A stretch of DNA of 64,000 nt from Chelativorans sp. (GCF_031180965.1 NZ_JAPSLH010000017.1:1-64000); one strand, 5' to 3'. Shown: positions 18,519 through 27,114, counted from the first letter of the stretch. Translations and numbers: made by a program. The notes: generated by a model from the letters alone, not told the origin.

Positions 18519-19889
18519 ATGGCTGAACGCCGCTATGAGGACGGTATCGTTGCCGGCCGCCTGTCGCCGGAGGCCTATGCGCTCAACTTCGCGGACCTGC
18601 ATCCCGCGCTCGACCAGCACGAGGCGCATGTGGAGGCGGACCGCTGCTATTTCTGCTACGACGCGCCCTGCATGCAGGCCTGCCCGACCTCCATCGACAT
18701 CCCGCTGTTCATCAGGCAGATCGCCACCGGAAATCCGCTGGGCGCGGCAAAGACCATCTTCGACCAGAACATCTTTGGCGGCATGTGCGCCCGCGTCTGC
18801 CCGGTCGAGACACTCTGCGAGGAGGCCTGCGTGCGCGAGCATGCGGAGGGCAAGCCGGTGCAGATCGGCCGGCTGCAGCGCTATGCCACCGACACGGCCG
18901 TGGCGCGCGGCAAGCAATTTTATACGCGGGCGGCGCCCACCGGCAAGAGGGTGGCCATCATCGGCGCGGGTCCGGCAGGCCTGGCCTGCGCGCATCGCCT
19001 CGCCATGCATGGGCATGACGTGACCGTCTACGACGCCAAGCCGAAGGCGGGCGGCCTCAACGAATACGGCATCGCCGCCTATAAGGCGCCGGGAAAATTC
19101 GCCCAAGCGGAGGTCGAGTACATCCTCTCCATCGGCGGCATCACGGTCGAGCACGGAAAGGTGCTCGGCCGCGACTTCACCCTGGCGGGGCTCGCGGCAG
19201 GCTATGACGCCGTGTTCCTGGGCCTTGGCCTTTCGGGTGTCAACGCCCTGCGCGCGGAGGGGGAGGAGGCCGAGGGCGTGGAAAACGCCGTAGACTATAT
19301 CGCAACGCTTCGCCAGGCGGAGGACCTGTCGCAACTTCCCGTCGGCCGCCGCGTCGTCGTCATTGGCGGCGGCATGACGGCCATCGACGTGGCCGTGCAG
19401 GCGCGTCTGCTCGGGGCGGAGGAGGTCACGATCTGCTACCGCCGCGGACCCGAGCACATGAACGCTTCCGAGTGGGAGCAGGAGCTTGCCGCCGCCAAGG
19501 GCGTGACCATCCGCCACTGGCTGCAGCCTAAGCGCGTGATCGCCGAAGGCGGCCGCGCGGCAGGCATCGAGATGGAATATACCGCCATGGTCGATGGCCG
19601 GCTGATCGGCACGGGCGAGACCGTCATCCTCAGGGCCGATCAGGTTTTCAAAGCCATCGGCCAGACTTTCGAACCAACCGTGCTCAATGGCAGCGGTGAG
19701 GCAATTGCGCTGGAGAACGGGCGCATCCGCGTGGATGCCGAGGGCCGCACGACAATGCCCAAGGTTTGGGCCGGCGGCGACTGCATCCTCGGCGGCGACG
19801 ACCTCACCGTCTCCGCGACGGCGCAGGGGCGCGACGCGGCGGAAAGCATCCATCGCACGCTGATGGGCGAGGGAGGACATCATGGCTGA
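18519..19889 (+). CDS. preT: NAD(P)-dependent dihydropyrimidine dehydrogenase, PreT subunit
   Basis: This 456-residue flavoprotein resembles the small subunit of glutamate synthase. The N-terminal helical domain has eight cysteines in two sets (43, 46, 51, 55 and 90, 94, 100, 104) for two [4Fe-4S] clusters. FAD binds at GAGPAG (149-154) and the nucleotide at VVVIGGGMTAID (about 285-300). With PreA it reduces uracil and thymine to dihydropyrimidines, passing electrons from the nucleotide to PreA. It starts at ATG 18519 with AAAGGGG upstream and overlaps preA by eight bases. A RutR-like site precedes it. Confidence 0.9.
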   Translation: MAERRYEDGIVAGRLSPEAYALNFADLHPALDQHEAHVEADRCYFCYDAPCMQACPTSIDIPLFIRQIATGNPLGAAKTIFDQNIFGGMCARVCPVETLCEEACVREHAEGKPVQIGRLQRYATDTAVARGKQFYTRAAPTGKRVAIIGAGPAGLACAHRLAMHGHDVTVYDAKPKAGGLNEYGIAAYKAPGKFAQAEVEYILSIGGITVEHGKVLGRDFTLAGLAAGYDAVFLGLGLSGVNALRAEGEEAEGVENAVDYIATLRQAEDLSQLPVGRRVVVIGGGMTAIDVAVQARLLGAEEVTICYRRGPEHMNASEWEQELAAAKGVTIRHWLQPKRVIAEGGRAAGIEMEYTAMVDGRLIGTGETVILRADQVFKAIGQTFEPTVLNGSGEAIALENGRIRVDAEGRTTMPKVWAGGDCILGGDDLTVSATAQGRDAAESIHRTLMGEGGHHG

Positions 19890-21192
19890 CATCCGCTCGA
19901 ATTTCATCGGCATCAAATCGCCGAATCCGTTCTGGCTAGCCTCCGCCCCACCTACGGACAAGGCGTACAATGTGGAGCGCGCCTTCAAGGCCGGCTGGGG
20001 CGGCGTGGTCTGGAAGACCCTGGGCGAGGAGGGACCGCCGGTCGTCAACGTCAACGGACCGCGCTATGGCGCCGTCTGGGGTTCCGACCGGCGCCTGCTC
20101 GGCTTCAACAATATCGAGCTCATCACCGACCGCGACCTCTACCTGAACCTCACCGAGATCAAGCAGGTGAAGAAAAACTGGCCGGATCGGGCGCTGGTGG
20201 TCTCGCTCATGGTGCCCTGCGAGGAGGAAGCCTGGAAGGCCATCCTGCCGCTGGTCGAGGAGACGGAGGCGGACGGCATCGAGCTCAATTTCGGCTGTCC
20301 CCATGGGATGAGCGAGCGCGGCATGGGCTCGGCGGTCGGCCAGGTGCCCGAATATGTCGAAATGGTCGTGCGCTGGTGCAAGCAGAACACCCGCATGCCC
20401 GTCATCACGAAGCTCACGCCCAACGTCACCGATATCAGGAAACCCGCACGCGCCGCCCATGCGGGCGGAACCGATGCCGTGTCGCTCATCAACACGATCA
20501 ACTCCATCACCGGCGTCAATCTCGACACCTTCGCGCCGGAGCCCACCATCGATGGCAGAGGAACCCATGGCGGCTATTGCGGGCCGGCGGTAAAGCCCAT
20601 CGCACTCAACATGGTGGCGGAGATCGCGCGCGATGGCGACACGCGTGGTCTGCCCATTTCCGGCATCGGCGGCATCACCACCTGGCGCGACGCGGCGGAG
20701 TTTCTGGCGCTCGGCGCGGGCACGGTGCAGGTCTGCACAGCGGCCATGACCTACGGCTTCAAGATCGTCCAGGAGATGATCGACGGCTTGAGCAATTGGA
20801 TGGACGAGAAAGGGCACGCCACGCTGGACGACGTGATCGGCCGCGCGGTGCCGAATGTCACCGACTGGCAATATCTCAACCTGAACTACATCACCAAGGC
20901 GCGGATCAATCAGGATCTGTGTATCAAGTGCGGGCGGTGCCATATCGCCTGCGAGGACACGTCGCACCAGGCGATAACCAGCATGGTCAACGGCGTGCGC
21001 CACTTCGAGGTGATCGACGCCGAATGCGTCGGCTGCAATCTCTGCGTCAATATCTGCCCGGTGGAGGACTGCATCACCATGGTGCCGCTTGCCGCGGGGG
21101 AGGTCGACCGGCGCACAGGGCAGGCTGTCCCTGGCGAATACGCCAATTGGACCATGCACCCGAACAACCCGATGAAGGTCGCCGCGGAGTAG
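19882..21192 (+). CDS. preA: Dihydropyrimidine dehydrogenase, PreA subunit
   Basis: This 436-residue protein joins a dihydroorotate-dehydrogenase-like FMN barrel (about 5-330) to a ferredoxin-like tail. The tail has Cys 347, 350, 353, 357 and 382, 385, 388, 392 for two [4Fe-4S] clusters. It holds the pyrimidine site and makes 5,6-dihydrouracil or dihydrothymine. In the active-site loop GCPHGMSERGMGSAVGQ, Val152 stands where mammalian enzymes have the catalytic Cys. As I recall, E. coli PreA also has Val there, so this is a family trait and not a defect. It is the last gene of the dpp-like/pre region. Confidence 0.92.
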   Translation: MADIRSNFIGIKSPNPFWLASAPPTDKAYNVERAFKAGWGGVVWKTLGEEGPPVVNVNGPRYGAVWGSDRRLLGFNNIELITDRDLYLNLTEIKQVKKNWPDRALVVSLMVPCEEEAWKAILPLVEETEADGIELNFGCPHGMSERGMGSAVGQVPEYVEMVVRWCKQNTRMPVITKLTPNVTDIRKPARAAHAGGTDAVSLINTINSITGVNLDTFAPEPTIDGRGTHGGYCGPAVKPIALNMVAEIARDGDTRGLPISGIGGITTWRDAAEFLALGAGTVQVCTAAMTYGFKIVQEMIDGLSNWMDEKGHATLDDVIGRAVPNVTDWQYLNLNYITKARINQDLCIKCGRCHIACEDTSHQAITSMVNGVRHFEVIDAECVGCNLCVNICPVEDCITMVPLAAGEVDRRTGQAVPGEYANWTMHPNNPMKVAAE

Positions 21193-21258
21193 GGAAATAG
21201 GGCAGCAGGTGCGCGCCTTGAGCGGAACCCGCCGCCCCTACGCCATCTTGCCAGGAGC

Positions 21259-21927
21259 TCAGGCGGCGATTGTCTGGCGCAGCAGGACGCCGTCCATTCT
21301 TTCCAGGAAACGGCGCAGGCGATCGTTGTAATCAGGGGCGACGGCGCTTCTGACCGACGGGCGTTCGGCAAGCGCGGCCCGCCACTTCTGCAGTTTCGGC
21401 AGATCGTCAAAGACGCCGAGATCGGTGACCGTGTCGATCAGGTCGAAATAGCGGAAGACCGGCGCGAACACGGCATCCACCACGGTGAAGTTCTCGCCCG
21501 CGAAGTAGGGGCCTCCGCCGAGTTCGGCCTCAAGACGCACGAACTTCTCCCGGAGCGCTGCGACCGCGTCGTCGAAAGTTTTCTGGTCGCCCGTCGTCTC
21601 GATGGTCCAAAGGTCGGAAAGGGCGGCCGATCCGAACTCCATCCAGGCGCGATGGCGGGCGCGGGTCACCGGATTGTGCGGATGCAGGCGGGGTTCATGC
21701 GTCTCGTCCAGATACTCCACGATGGCGGCGCTCTCAAACAGCACCTCCTCGTCCACCTTCAGAAGCGGCACCTTGCCGCGCGGCGAGATCTTCAGAAACC
21801 AGTCGGGCTTGTTGGTCAGATCGATGTCCATGCGCTCGAAAGGAACGCCCTTTTCGGCGAGCACGATTGCGGCGCGCTGCACATAGGGGCAAAGATCATG
21901 CGATATGAGGGTGAGTTTCCCGGCCAT
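21259..21927 (-). CDS. Glutathione S-transferase family protein
   Basis: The 222-residue protein has an N-terminal thioredoxin-like domain (HDLCPYVQRA near 10-19, KVPLL and FESAAIVEYL for glutathione binding). The C-terminal helical domain contains FTVVDAVFAPVFRY. The Cys in the CPYVQR motif suggests an omega-like enzyme that acts as a thioltransferase or reductase. The start at 21927 follows AAGGAGA. It is divergent from a MarR regulator, and two identical palindromes lie between them, so repression by that regulator is likely. Confidence 0.88.
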   Translation of the reverse strand: MAGKLTLISHDLCPYVQRAAIVLAEKGVPFERMDIDLTNKPDWFLKISPRGKVPLLKVDEEVLFESAAIVEYLDETHEPRLHPHNPVTRARHRAWMEFGSAALSDLWTIETTGDQKTFDDAVAALREKFVRLEAELGGGPYFAGENFTVVDAVFAPVFRYFDLIDTVTDLGVFDDLPKLQKWRAALAERPSVRSAVAPDYNDRLRRFLERMDGVLLRQTIAA

Positions 21928-21962
21928 TCGGAGTCTCCTTAGGGTGGCTGCTTGGCATATCA

Positions 21963-21974
21963 ATGCAGTTGCAT
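21963..21974. promoter_or_regulatory. MarR-type operator, copy 1
   Basis: ATGCAGTTGCAT is an inverted repeat (ATGCA-N2-TGCAT) identical to the copy at 22007-22018. The two centres are 44 bp apart, about four helical turns. It lies close to the GST start at 21927. Confidence 0.65.
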
Positions 21975-22006
21975 CTATATGATGACGCGAACTCTGGTTT
22001 GTCTAG

Positions 22007-22018
22007 ATGCAGTTGCAT
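22007..22018. promoter_or_regulatory. MarR-type operator, copy 2
   Basis: This is the second copy of ATGCAGTTGCAT, ending 20 bases before the marR start. Matching flanks (AGATGCA here, TGCATCT at copy 1) extend a 16-bp AGATGCA-N2-TGCATCT consensus. Confidence 0.65.
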
Positions 22019-22038
22019 GAAAAAGATGCGGGGCTGGA

Positions 22039-22473
22039 ATGACGAAGAGGCCGAACGAGGCGACCACCTGCGCCTGGATCAGCCTGATGCGCACACAACG
22101 CCTGGCGCTGAGCCGAGTGGAGGCGAGGCTCAAGGAGGCGAAGCTGCCGCCGCTTTCCTGGTACGACGTGCTGTGGGAGCTGGAGAAAGCCGGGGACCAG
22201 GGTCTTAGGCCCTATGAGCTCGAAAAGGCGCTGCTCTTTGCGCAATACAACCTCTCGCGCCTTGCGGAGCGGCTGGCGGCCGCGGGGCTGATCGACCGGC
22301 ACGAATGCTCGCACGACAGGCGCGGGCAGGTGTTGAAAATCACCGCCAGGGGCAGGGCGCTGCGCCGGGATACCTGGGCCGTCTACGCGCAGGCGATCGA
22401 GGATGCAGTAGGCGCGCGCCTCAGCACGGAAGAAGCCGAGACGCTTGCGGTGTTGCTGAAGAAGCTCCAGTAG
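22039..22473 (+). CDS. MarR-family transcriptional regulator
   Basis: This is a 144-residue winged-helix protein with the MarR layout. Dimerisation helices stand at both ends. A recognition region (about 58-80, YELEKALLFAQYNLSRLAERL) and a wing with HDRRGQVLKITARGRA are present. It is divergent from the glutathione S-transferase gene. The paired identical palindromes between the two are the expected binding sites, so it probably represses the GST and itself and responds to an electrophile or phenolic compound. The inducer cannot be read from sequence. Confidence 0.88.
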   Translation: MTKRPNEATTCAWISLMRTQRLALSRVEARLKEAKLPPLSWYDVLWELEKAGDQGLRPYELEKALLFAQYNLSRLAERLAAAGLIDRHECSHDRRGQVLKITARGRALRRDTWAVYAQAIEDAVGARLSTEEAETLAVLLKKLQ

Positions 22474-22523
22474 CAGGCCGAACCCGTTGGGCCGCGCCTG
22501 CGATATGCGCTTTCGCCTATTGT

Positions 22524-22538
22524 GGATATATCATATCC
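22524..22538. promoter_or_regulatory. Candidate Rrf2 operator
   Basis: GGATATATCATATCC is an inverted repeat (GGATAT-N3-ATATCC) in the AT-rich stretch 34 bases before the Rrf2 gene. Autoregulation is the likely use. Confidence 0.45.
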
Positions 22539-22571
22539 ATGATATTATCTATCCAGAATGGGAGCGGATAG

Positions 22572-23093
22572 ATGAAGCTGAGCGAAGGCGTGGAGGCGGC
22601 GATCCATTGCGCGGCCGTTCTGGCCCAACTTGAGGAGGGGCGGACGCTTCCCGCCAGTGCGCTTGCGGAGCTACACGGGCTTTCGCAGAGCTACCTGCTG
22701 AAACATCTGCAGGCGCTCACCGCGGCGAAGCTCTTCGAATCGGTGCCCGGGCCGCATGGCGGCTACCGCCTCGCAAAGTCGCCTGATCGGATCAGCCTTC
22801 TCGACATAGTCCTGGCAATAGAGGGACCCCAGCCCGCCTTCCGCTGCATGGAGATCAGGCAGCGCGGACCGGGCGCCCTCGAGCCTGCCGCCTATGTGAA
22901 GCCGTGCGGCATCAACGCCGCCATGCTGAGGGCGGAGCGCGCGTGGCGGGCCGTGCTGGCCGAAACGAAACTGGCGGAGATCGTCGTCGGCTGCCAGGCC
23001 GATGCTGATCCCCGCGCTATTGCCTTCAACTGCGCCTTTGTGGCCCGTCATCAGCGGCCGCAGGGCGAAACGTCAACCCAGCAGTCAAAGTAG
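22572..23093 (+). CDS. Rrf2-family transcriptional regulator
   Basis: The 173-residue protein has the Rrf2 winged helix (residues 1-80: MKLSEGVEAAIHC, LAELHGLSQSYLLKHLQAL, GPHGGYRLAKSP). A C-terminal part carries cysteines in FRCMEI, KPCGIN, VGCQAD and FNCAF. Members sense redox state or [Fe-S] clusters; the spacing here is not the IscR CX5CX7C pattern, so another redox signal is possible. It is followed 12 bases later by an AhpD-like gene and a DoxX gene that it likely controls. A GGATAT/ATATCC inverted repeat lies before it. Confidence 0.85.
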   Translation: MKLSEGVEAAIHCAAVLAQLEEGRTLPASALAELHGLSQSYLLKHLQALTAAKLFESVPGPHGGYRLAKSPDRISLLDIVLAIEGPQPAFRCMEIRQRGPGALEPAAYVKPCGINAAMLRAERAWRAVLAETKLAEIVVGCQADADPRAIAFNCAFVARHQRPQGETSTQQSK

Positions 23094-23105
23094 AAAGGAA
23101 AGAGC

Positions 23106-23576
23106 ATGCAACCGCGTCTCAACTTCTTCCAAGCCTCCCCGGAGATCATGAAGGCTGTTCGGGCACTGAACGAGGCCGTCGACAAATGCGGCCTGGAGAA
23201 GAGCCTGCTGCATCTCATCAAGCTCAGAGCTTCTCAGATCAACGGCTGTTCCTATTGCGTAGACATGCATAGCCGCGAAGCGCGAGGGGACGGCGATACC
23301 GAGCAGCGGGTGCATCTCGTCGCGGCTTGGCGGGAATCGCCACTCTATTCCGAGCGCGAGCGCGCGGCCTTTGCCTGGACGGAGAAGCTGACGCGGCTTT
23401 CCGAAACAGCCGAGATCACGGACGAGGACTACGAGGAGGCGCGGAAACATTTTTCAGAAGAGGAACTGGTGAAGCTCTCAGTCGCCATCGGGATGATCAA
23501 TGTGTGGAATCGCCTCTGCGTGTCGTTTCGCAGCATCCACCCGGTGCAGCAGGAGAGCCGCGCGGCCGCCGAGTAG
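23106..23576 (+). CDS. Carboxymuconolactone decarboxylase / AhpD-like peroxidase-family protein
   Basis: The 156-residue protein belongs to the AhpD/CMD superfamily. The active region INGCSYCVDMHSREAR (about 46-61) has the CXXC pair and following His typical of alkylhydroperoxidase-like members, unlike true PcaC which lacks the pair. It probably reduces organic peroxides using its disulfide. It is co-transcribed with the Rrf2 gene (12-base gap, AAAGGAAAG ribosome site). Confidence 0.88.
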   Translation: MQPRLNFFQASPEIMKAVRALNEAVDKCGLEKSLLHLIKLRASQINGCSYCVDMHSREARGDGDTEQRVHLVAAWRESPLYSERERAAFAWTEKLTRLSETAEITDEDYEEARKHFSEEELVKLSVAIGMINVWNRLCVSFRSIHPVQQESRAAAE

Positions 23577-23585
23577 CTCTTTCGC

Positions 23586-23609
23586 GGAGCGCCGCGCTTG
23601 CGGCGCTCC
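23586..23609 (+). terminator. Hairpin between the AhpD-like and DoxX genes
   Basis: A perfect 10-bp GC stem (23586-23595 with 23600-23609) has a GCTT loop but only TT after it. It may attenuate read-through into the DoxX gene and is not clearly a full terminator. Confidence 0.5.
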
Positions 23610-23671
23610 TTCCACGCGGAAAAGCGCTATCCCGCCGTTTCTACGTGCCAGTTTCAAGAAGGAAATTTCTA

Positions 23672-24043
23672 GTGCCTGCCGACAATTTCTCCTGGTTTTT
23701 TGTCTTGGGCCGTTTTCTCCTCGGCGGCGCGTTTGTCTATGCCGGCTTACGCAACCTGACGAACATTCCCCTCTCGTCGATTCTCGCTGGCCGCGGCGTG
23801 CCGCTGCCGCGCTTTGCGCTCCTTCTCGGTATAGCGTTGCAGGTGGTCTGCGGCGTGCTGGTGGTGATCGGGTCCTGGGCCGTGATTGGAGCGGCGGGCC
23901 TCATCCTTTTCCTGGTTCTCGCCACCTACCTCTTCCACAACTTCTGGGACCATCACGGATATGACCGCGTGAGCCGGATCAACGGCGTGATCAGCAATAC
24001 GGCGCTTGCCGGGGCGTTTCTGCTGGTGATTGCGGTGAGTTGA
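23672..24043 (+). CDS. DoxX-family membrane protein
   Basis: The 123-residue protein has four predicted membrane helices and the DoxX landmarks GRFLLGGAFVYAGLRNL near the start and LATYLFHNFWDHHG in the middle. Relatives take part in thiosulfate oxidation or redox stress, often as small quinone-linked subunits, but the reaction here is unknown. The start is a GTG at 23672 with AAGAAGGA about ten bases upstream; the longer frame from 23327 crosses the AhpD-like gene and is rejected. The link with Rrf2 and AhpD suggests oxidative-stress membrane defence. Confidence 0.82.
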   Translation: MPADNFSWFFVLGRFLLGGAFVYAGLRNLTNIPLSSILAGRGVPLPRFALLLGIALQVVCGVLVVIGSWAVIGAAGLILFLVLATYLFHNFWDHHGYDRVSRINGVISNTALAGAFLLVIAVS

Positions 24044-24126
24044 GTTCGCCCGACGGCGGGTGGGCGTCAGCCGCCAGGCTCTCATAAAACTTGGATTGCC
24101 GAGCGCCTGCGCCAGGATAGCGGCCG

Positions 24127-25191
24127 TTAGGCTTTCCTAGCGGCGAACGAAATAGTAGCGGCGAGCTCCGTGGCGATCCTGAGCGCGGCGCCCGTCGCCA
24201 CCACCATCTGCGGCAGCAGCATCCATTCCAGAGTCCAGGCGGCGCCCGAGCGCTCGTTCTCATGCACCAAGGCCTGGTGCATGCCTGAAAGGAGCGTGGC
24301 GTTGAAGCGAGCAAGCGTGACCAGAATTTCCGCCTTCACCGGATTCTGCTTGTGCGGCATGGCGGAGGAGCCGCCGCCTCCGGAGAGCTGGATCTCGCCG
24401 ATCTCGTTCTGCGCCATCAGCGCGACATCCTGGCCCATCTTGCCGAGGCTTCCGGTCACCAGGGACAGGAAGGAAGCGAAGTCGGCGACGCCGTCGCGCT
24501 CCGAGTGGCGAGCATGGGAGACCAGATTAAGTCCGAGTTTTTTGGCAAGCCGCGCGGCCACGGCCTGCCCCCTGTCGCCGAGTTTGTCGAGCGTGCCGGC
24601 TGCGCCGCCCAGAGTGAGCACGGCAACCGATTTGCGCACTATATCGAGCCGGGCGCGATGGCGCAGAAGCGGCTCGCGCCATGAGGCGATCTTGCGGGCT
24701 GCGGTGACCGGAATGGCGGCCTGCATGCGCGTATGCGCCATCACCGGAGTGGCGCCGTCGCGCCTTTCCAGATCATCGAGCGCGGCGCTCAGCTCATCCA
24801 GCCGCGCACCGATGAGATCGATGGCTTCGACTAGCCGGAGCGCCAGGCCGGTGTCGATGGGATCCTGGCTGGTGGCGCCGAAGTGAAGGTGAGGGCCGGA
24901 TTCCGGCCCAAGTTGCCGGCGCAACTGGTCGAGCAGGGCCGGGATCAGCACCCCGTCGCGAGCAACGCCGCTCTTGAGGCCGGGAATGTCCGGCTTGAAG
25001 CGCGGCAGACCCTTGGCGATGGCCAGGGCCGCTTCCGCCGGGATAAGCCCTTCATCAGCTTCAGCCTCGGCAAGCGCCACTTCGAAGCGCAGAATGGCCG
25101 CGAGTTCCGCGGCCACCGAGAAGAGCACGGCAAAGGCATCGTCGCCCACGAGTCCGGAAAGGATCGGGTGGTCGAAGGCGGCAACGCTCAT
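24127..25191 (-). CDS. pcaB: 3-carboxy-cis,cis-muconate cycloisomerase
   Basis: The 354-residue enzyme is in the fumarase/aspartase superfamily, with the signature GGGGSSAMPHKQNP near 265-280 and an ATSQDPIDTG motif near 107. It cyclises 3-carboxymuconate to 4-carboxymuconolactone, step two of the protocatechuate branch of the beta-ketoadipate pathway. It lies six bases after pcaG and is the last gene of the pca operon here. Confidence 0.93.
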   Translation of the reverse strand: MSVAAFDHPILSGLVGDDAFAVLFSVAAELAAILRFEVALAEAEADEGLIPAEAALAIAKGLPRFKPDIPGLKSGVARDGVLIPALLDQLRRQLGPESGPHLHFGATSQDPIDTGLALRLVEAIDLIGARLDELSAALDDLERRDGATPVMAHTRMQAAIPVTAARKIASWREPLLRHRARLDIVRKSVAVLTLGGAAGTLDKLGDRGQAVAARLAKKLGLNLVSHARHSERDGVADFASFLSLVTGSLGKMGQDVALMAQNEIGEIQLSGGGGSSAMPHKQNPVKAEILVTLARFNATLLSGMHQALVHENERSGAAWTLEWMLLPQMVVATGAALRIATELAATISFAARKA

Positions 25192-25197
25192 CTGCCC

Positions 25198-25815
25198 TCA
25201 CACATCAAAGAACACCGTCTCCTTCTCGCCCTGGAGATGGATGTCCAGGCTGTAGGTGTTGCCGTCGCGCTGGGCGATCAGCGTGGCCGCCCGGCTCGGA
25301 TGCTCAAGCCGGGAGAGAACGGGGTCCTCGGCATTCGCCTGCTCCTCGTCGCCGAAATAGAGGCGCGACTGCAGGCCGATATTGATGCCGCGCGCGGCGA
25401 TCCAGAGGCTGATATGCGGCGCCTGCATCCGCCCGTCCATGAAGGGCACGCGCCCGGGCTTGACGGTCTCGAAGGTGAATACGCCCGTTTCCGGATCGGA
25501 TGGCTGGCGGCCCCAGCCGGTGAAATTCGGGTCCGCTTTGCCCCGGGGCTCGTCGGGCGAGTTGTAGAGCCCGTCCGCATCCGCCTGCCAGATCTCGATC
25601 AGCGCATCCTTGGTCACCGAGCCGGTGCCGTCGATGAGCCGCAGCTTGACGGTGATCCGCTCGCCCTTGGTCTTCTCGTTGACCATGCGGATGCCAAGAT
25701 CCTCGGGGTAGACGCCTGTTATGCCGCAGAAATTAGGCGTCAGCCCGATATGCACATAGGGGCCGGCTGTCTGCGACGCGCTCTCCTTCAGCCTTGTCAG
25801 TGTCTGCCCCTTCAT
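25198..25815 (-). CDS. pcaG: Protocatechuate 3,4-dioxygenase alpha subunit
   Basis: The 205-residue protein is an intradiol dioxygenase with QTAGPYVHIGL near residue 15, LRLIDGTGSVTKDALIEIWQADADG near 55-80, and the C-terminal ISLWIAARGINIGLQSRLYF. The alpha subunit lacks the full iron site, which PcaH provides. The complex opens the ring of protocatechuate between its two hydroxyls. Its ATG overlaps the pcaH stop by one base. Confidence 0.94.
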   Translation of the reverse strand: MKGQTLTRLKESASQTAGPYVHIGLTPNFCGITGVYPEDLGIRMVNEKTKGERITVKLRLIDGTGSVTKDALIEIWQADADGLYNSPDEPRGKADPNFTGWGRQPSDPETGVFTFETVKPGRVPFMDGRMQAPHISLWIAARGINIGLQSRLYFGDEEQANAEDPVLSRLEHPSRAATLIAQRDGNTYSLDIHLQGEKETVFFDV

Positions 25816-26555
25816 CAGTTGCCCTCCAGCTTGTTTTCGAACAGCGTCGAGCGGCGCCCGCGCAGGACGATATCAAATTTATAGGCCCGCGCATCCATCG
25901 GTATCGTCGCTTCCATGTCCAGCGCTGCGATCAGGCTTTGGATCGCTCGCTCGTCAGGGATCGTCCGCACGATCGGGCATTTGGCGATCATCGGATCGCC
26001 CTCGAAATACATCTGCGTGATCAGGCGCTGGACAAAGCCGTGGCCGAAGACGGCGAAATGGATATGCGCCGGGCGCCAGTCATTGATGCCGTTCGGCCAA
26101 GGATAGGCGCCGGGCATCACCGTCCGGAAGGAATAATGGCCGTCCTCGTCGGTGATGGTGCGCCCGCAGCCCCCGAAATTGGGATCGAGGGGCGCGAGAT
26201 AGCCGTCCTTCTTGTGGCGATAACGCCCGCCGGCATTGGCCTGCCAGAATTCCAGCAGCACATTGGGTACCGGCCTGGCATTCTCGTCCAGCACCTGGCC
26301 ATAGACCACGATGCGCGGCCCGATCGCGCTTTCGCCGGGCTTGGCGTAGTTGAGGATCAGGTCGTTGTCGAGCTCGCCGAGCATGCTGTGGCCGAAGACG
26401 GGCCCGGTGATCTCGGAAAGCGTGTTTCCGAAGGACAAGGGTGCGCGCTGCGGCGAGCGCACCACCGTGCTCCTATAGCCCGGCGCGAAGGCCGGCGGGT
26501 GCCAGGTGCGGTCGCGCTGGAAAAAGCCGCCCCGTGTGGGCCTTGCGTTCTTCAT
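25815..26555 (-). CDS. pcaH: Protocatechuate 3,4-dioxygenase beta subunit
   Basis: The 246-residue beta subunit carries the intradiol dioxygenase signature. The iron ligands are expected at the two Tyr and two His in the segments RYRHKKDGY, FRTVMPGAYPWP and WRPAHIHF. Together with PcaG it forms the ferric dioxygenase that makes 3-carboxy-cis,cis-muconate. It overlaps pcaC by four bases (ATGA). Confidence 0.95.
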   Translation of the reverse strand: MKNARPTRGGFFQRDRTWHPPAFAPGYRSTVVRSPQRAPLSFGNTLSEITGPVFGHSMLGELDNDLILNYAKPGESAIGPRIVVYGQVLDENARPVPNVLLEFWQANAGGRYRHKKDGYLAPLDPNFGGCGRTITDEDGHYSFRTVMPGAYPWPNGINDWRPAHIHFAVFGHGFVQRLITQMYFEGDPMIAKCPIVRTIPDERAIQSLIAALDMEATIPMDARAYKFDIVLRGRRSTLFENKLEGN

Positions 26556-26950
26556 TCCGTTTCTCCCGATTGCATTTCGGCAAGTGTCTGCTTGACAACC
26601 TTGATGGCATGATTGGCGGCCGGAACGCCGGCATAGATGGCCACATGCAGCATGGCCTCGCGCAAATCGTCGGCTGTCGCTCCTGTGTTCGCCGTGGCGC
26701 GCACATGCAACGCGACCTCTTCATAGTGGCCGAACGCTGCAAGGAGCGCGATGGTGACGATCGATCTTTCGCGCTTGGTCCAGTTCGGCCGCGACCAGAC
26801 ATGGCCCCAAGCGGCTTCGGTGATCAGTTCCTGGAAGGGCGCGTCGAACTCGGTCTTGTTGGCCTCGGCCCGGTCAACCCAGGCGTCGCCCAAGACGGAG
26901 CGGCGCGTAGCCACGCCCTCGCGAAAGCGCTTCGGCTTCTCCTCGCTCAT
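26552..26950 (-). CDS. pcaC: 4-carboxymuconolactone decarboxylase
   Basis: This is a 132-residue CMD-family protein. RFREGVATRRSVLGDAWVDRA opens it, and NWTKRERSIVTIALLAAFG and HVRATANTGAT follow. It lacks the CXXC of the peroxidase-like relatives, as expected for true PcaC. It makes beta-ketoadipate enol-lactone. The ATG at 26950 has GGGAGGA upstream; the frame extends to 27019 without a ribosome site. It is the first gene of the operon. No pcaD (enol-lactone hydrolase) lies beside it, which differs from the pcaDCHGB order of many rhizobia. Confidence 0.92.
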   Translation of the reverse strand: MSEEKPKRFREGVATRRSVLGDAWVDRAEANKTEFDAPFQELITEAAWGHVWSRPNWTKRERSIVTIALLAAFGHYEEVALHVRATANTGATADDLREAMLHVAIYAGVPAANHAIKVVKQTLAEMQSGETE

Positions 26951-27114
26951 TTTTGTCCTCCCGGCCGCCATCTCCCTGCGGCGAAATTTCGGCCCATTGG
27001 TGCCGTGCGAAAGCGGCATGATCGTGCCGCATGTTCATTGAAGCTCCCCGCATGCGGCGGCAATGGACTTTTGTGGCGTATCGTTGCACTTTCCGATCAC
27101 GGAGCGAGGGTGAC

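Noticed and set aside
19882-21192. PreA as a broken enzyme because the mammalian catalytic Cys is Val152
   Set aside because: As far as I recall, bacterial PreA such as the E. coli protein also has Val at this position, so it is a family trait. All eight Fe-S cysteines are present.
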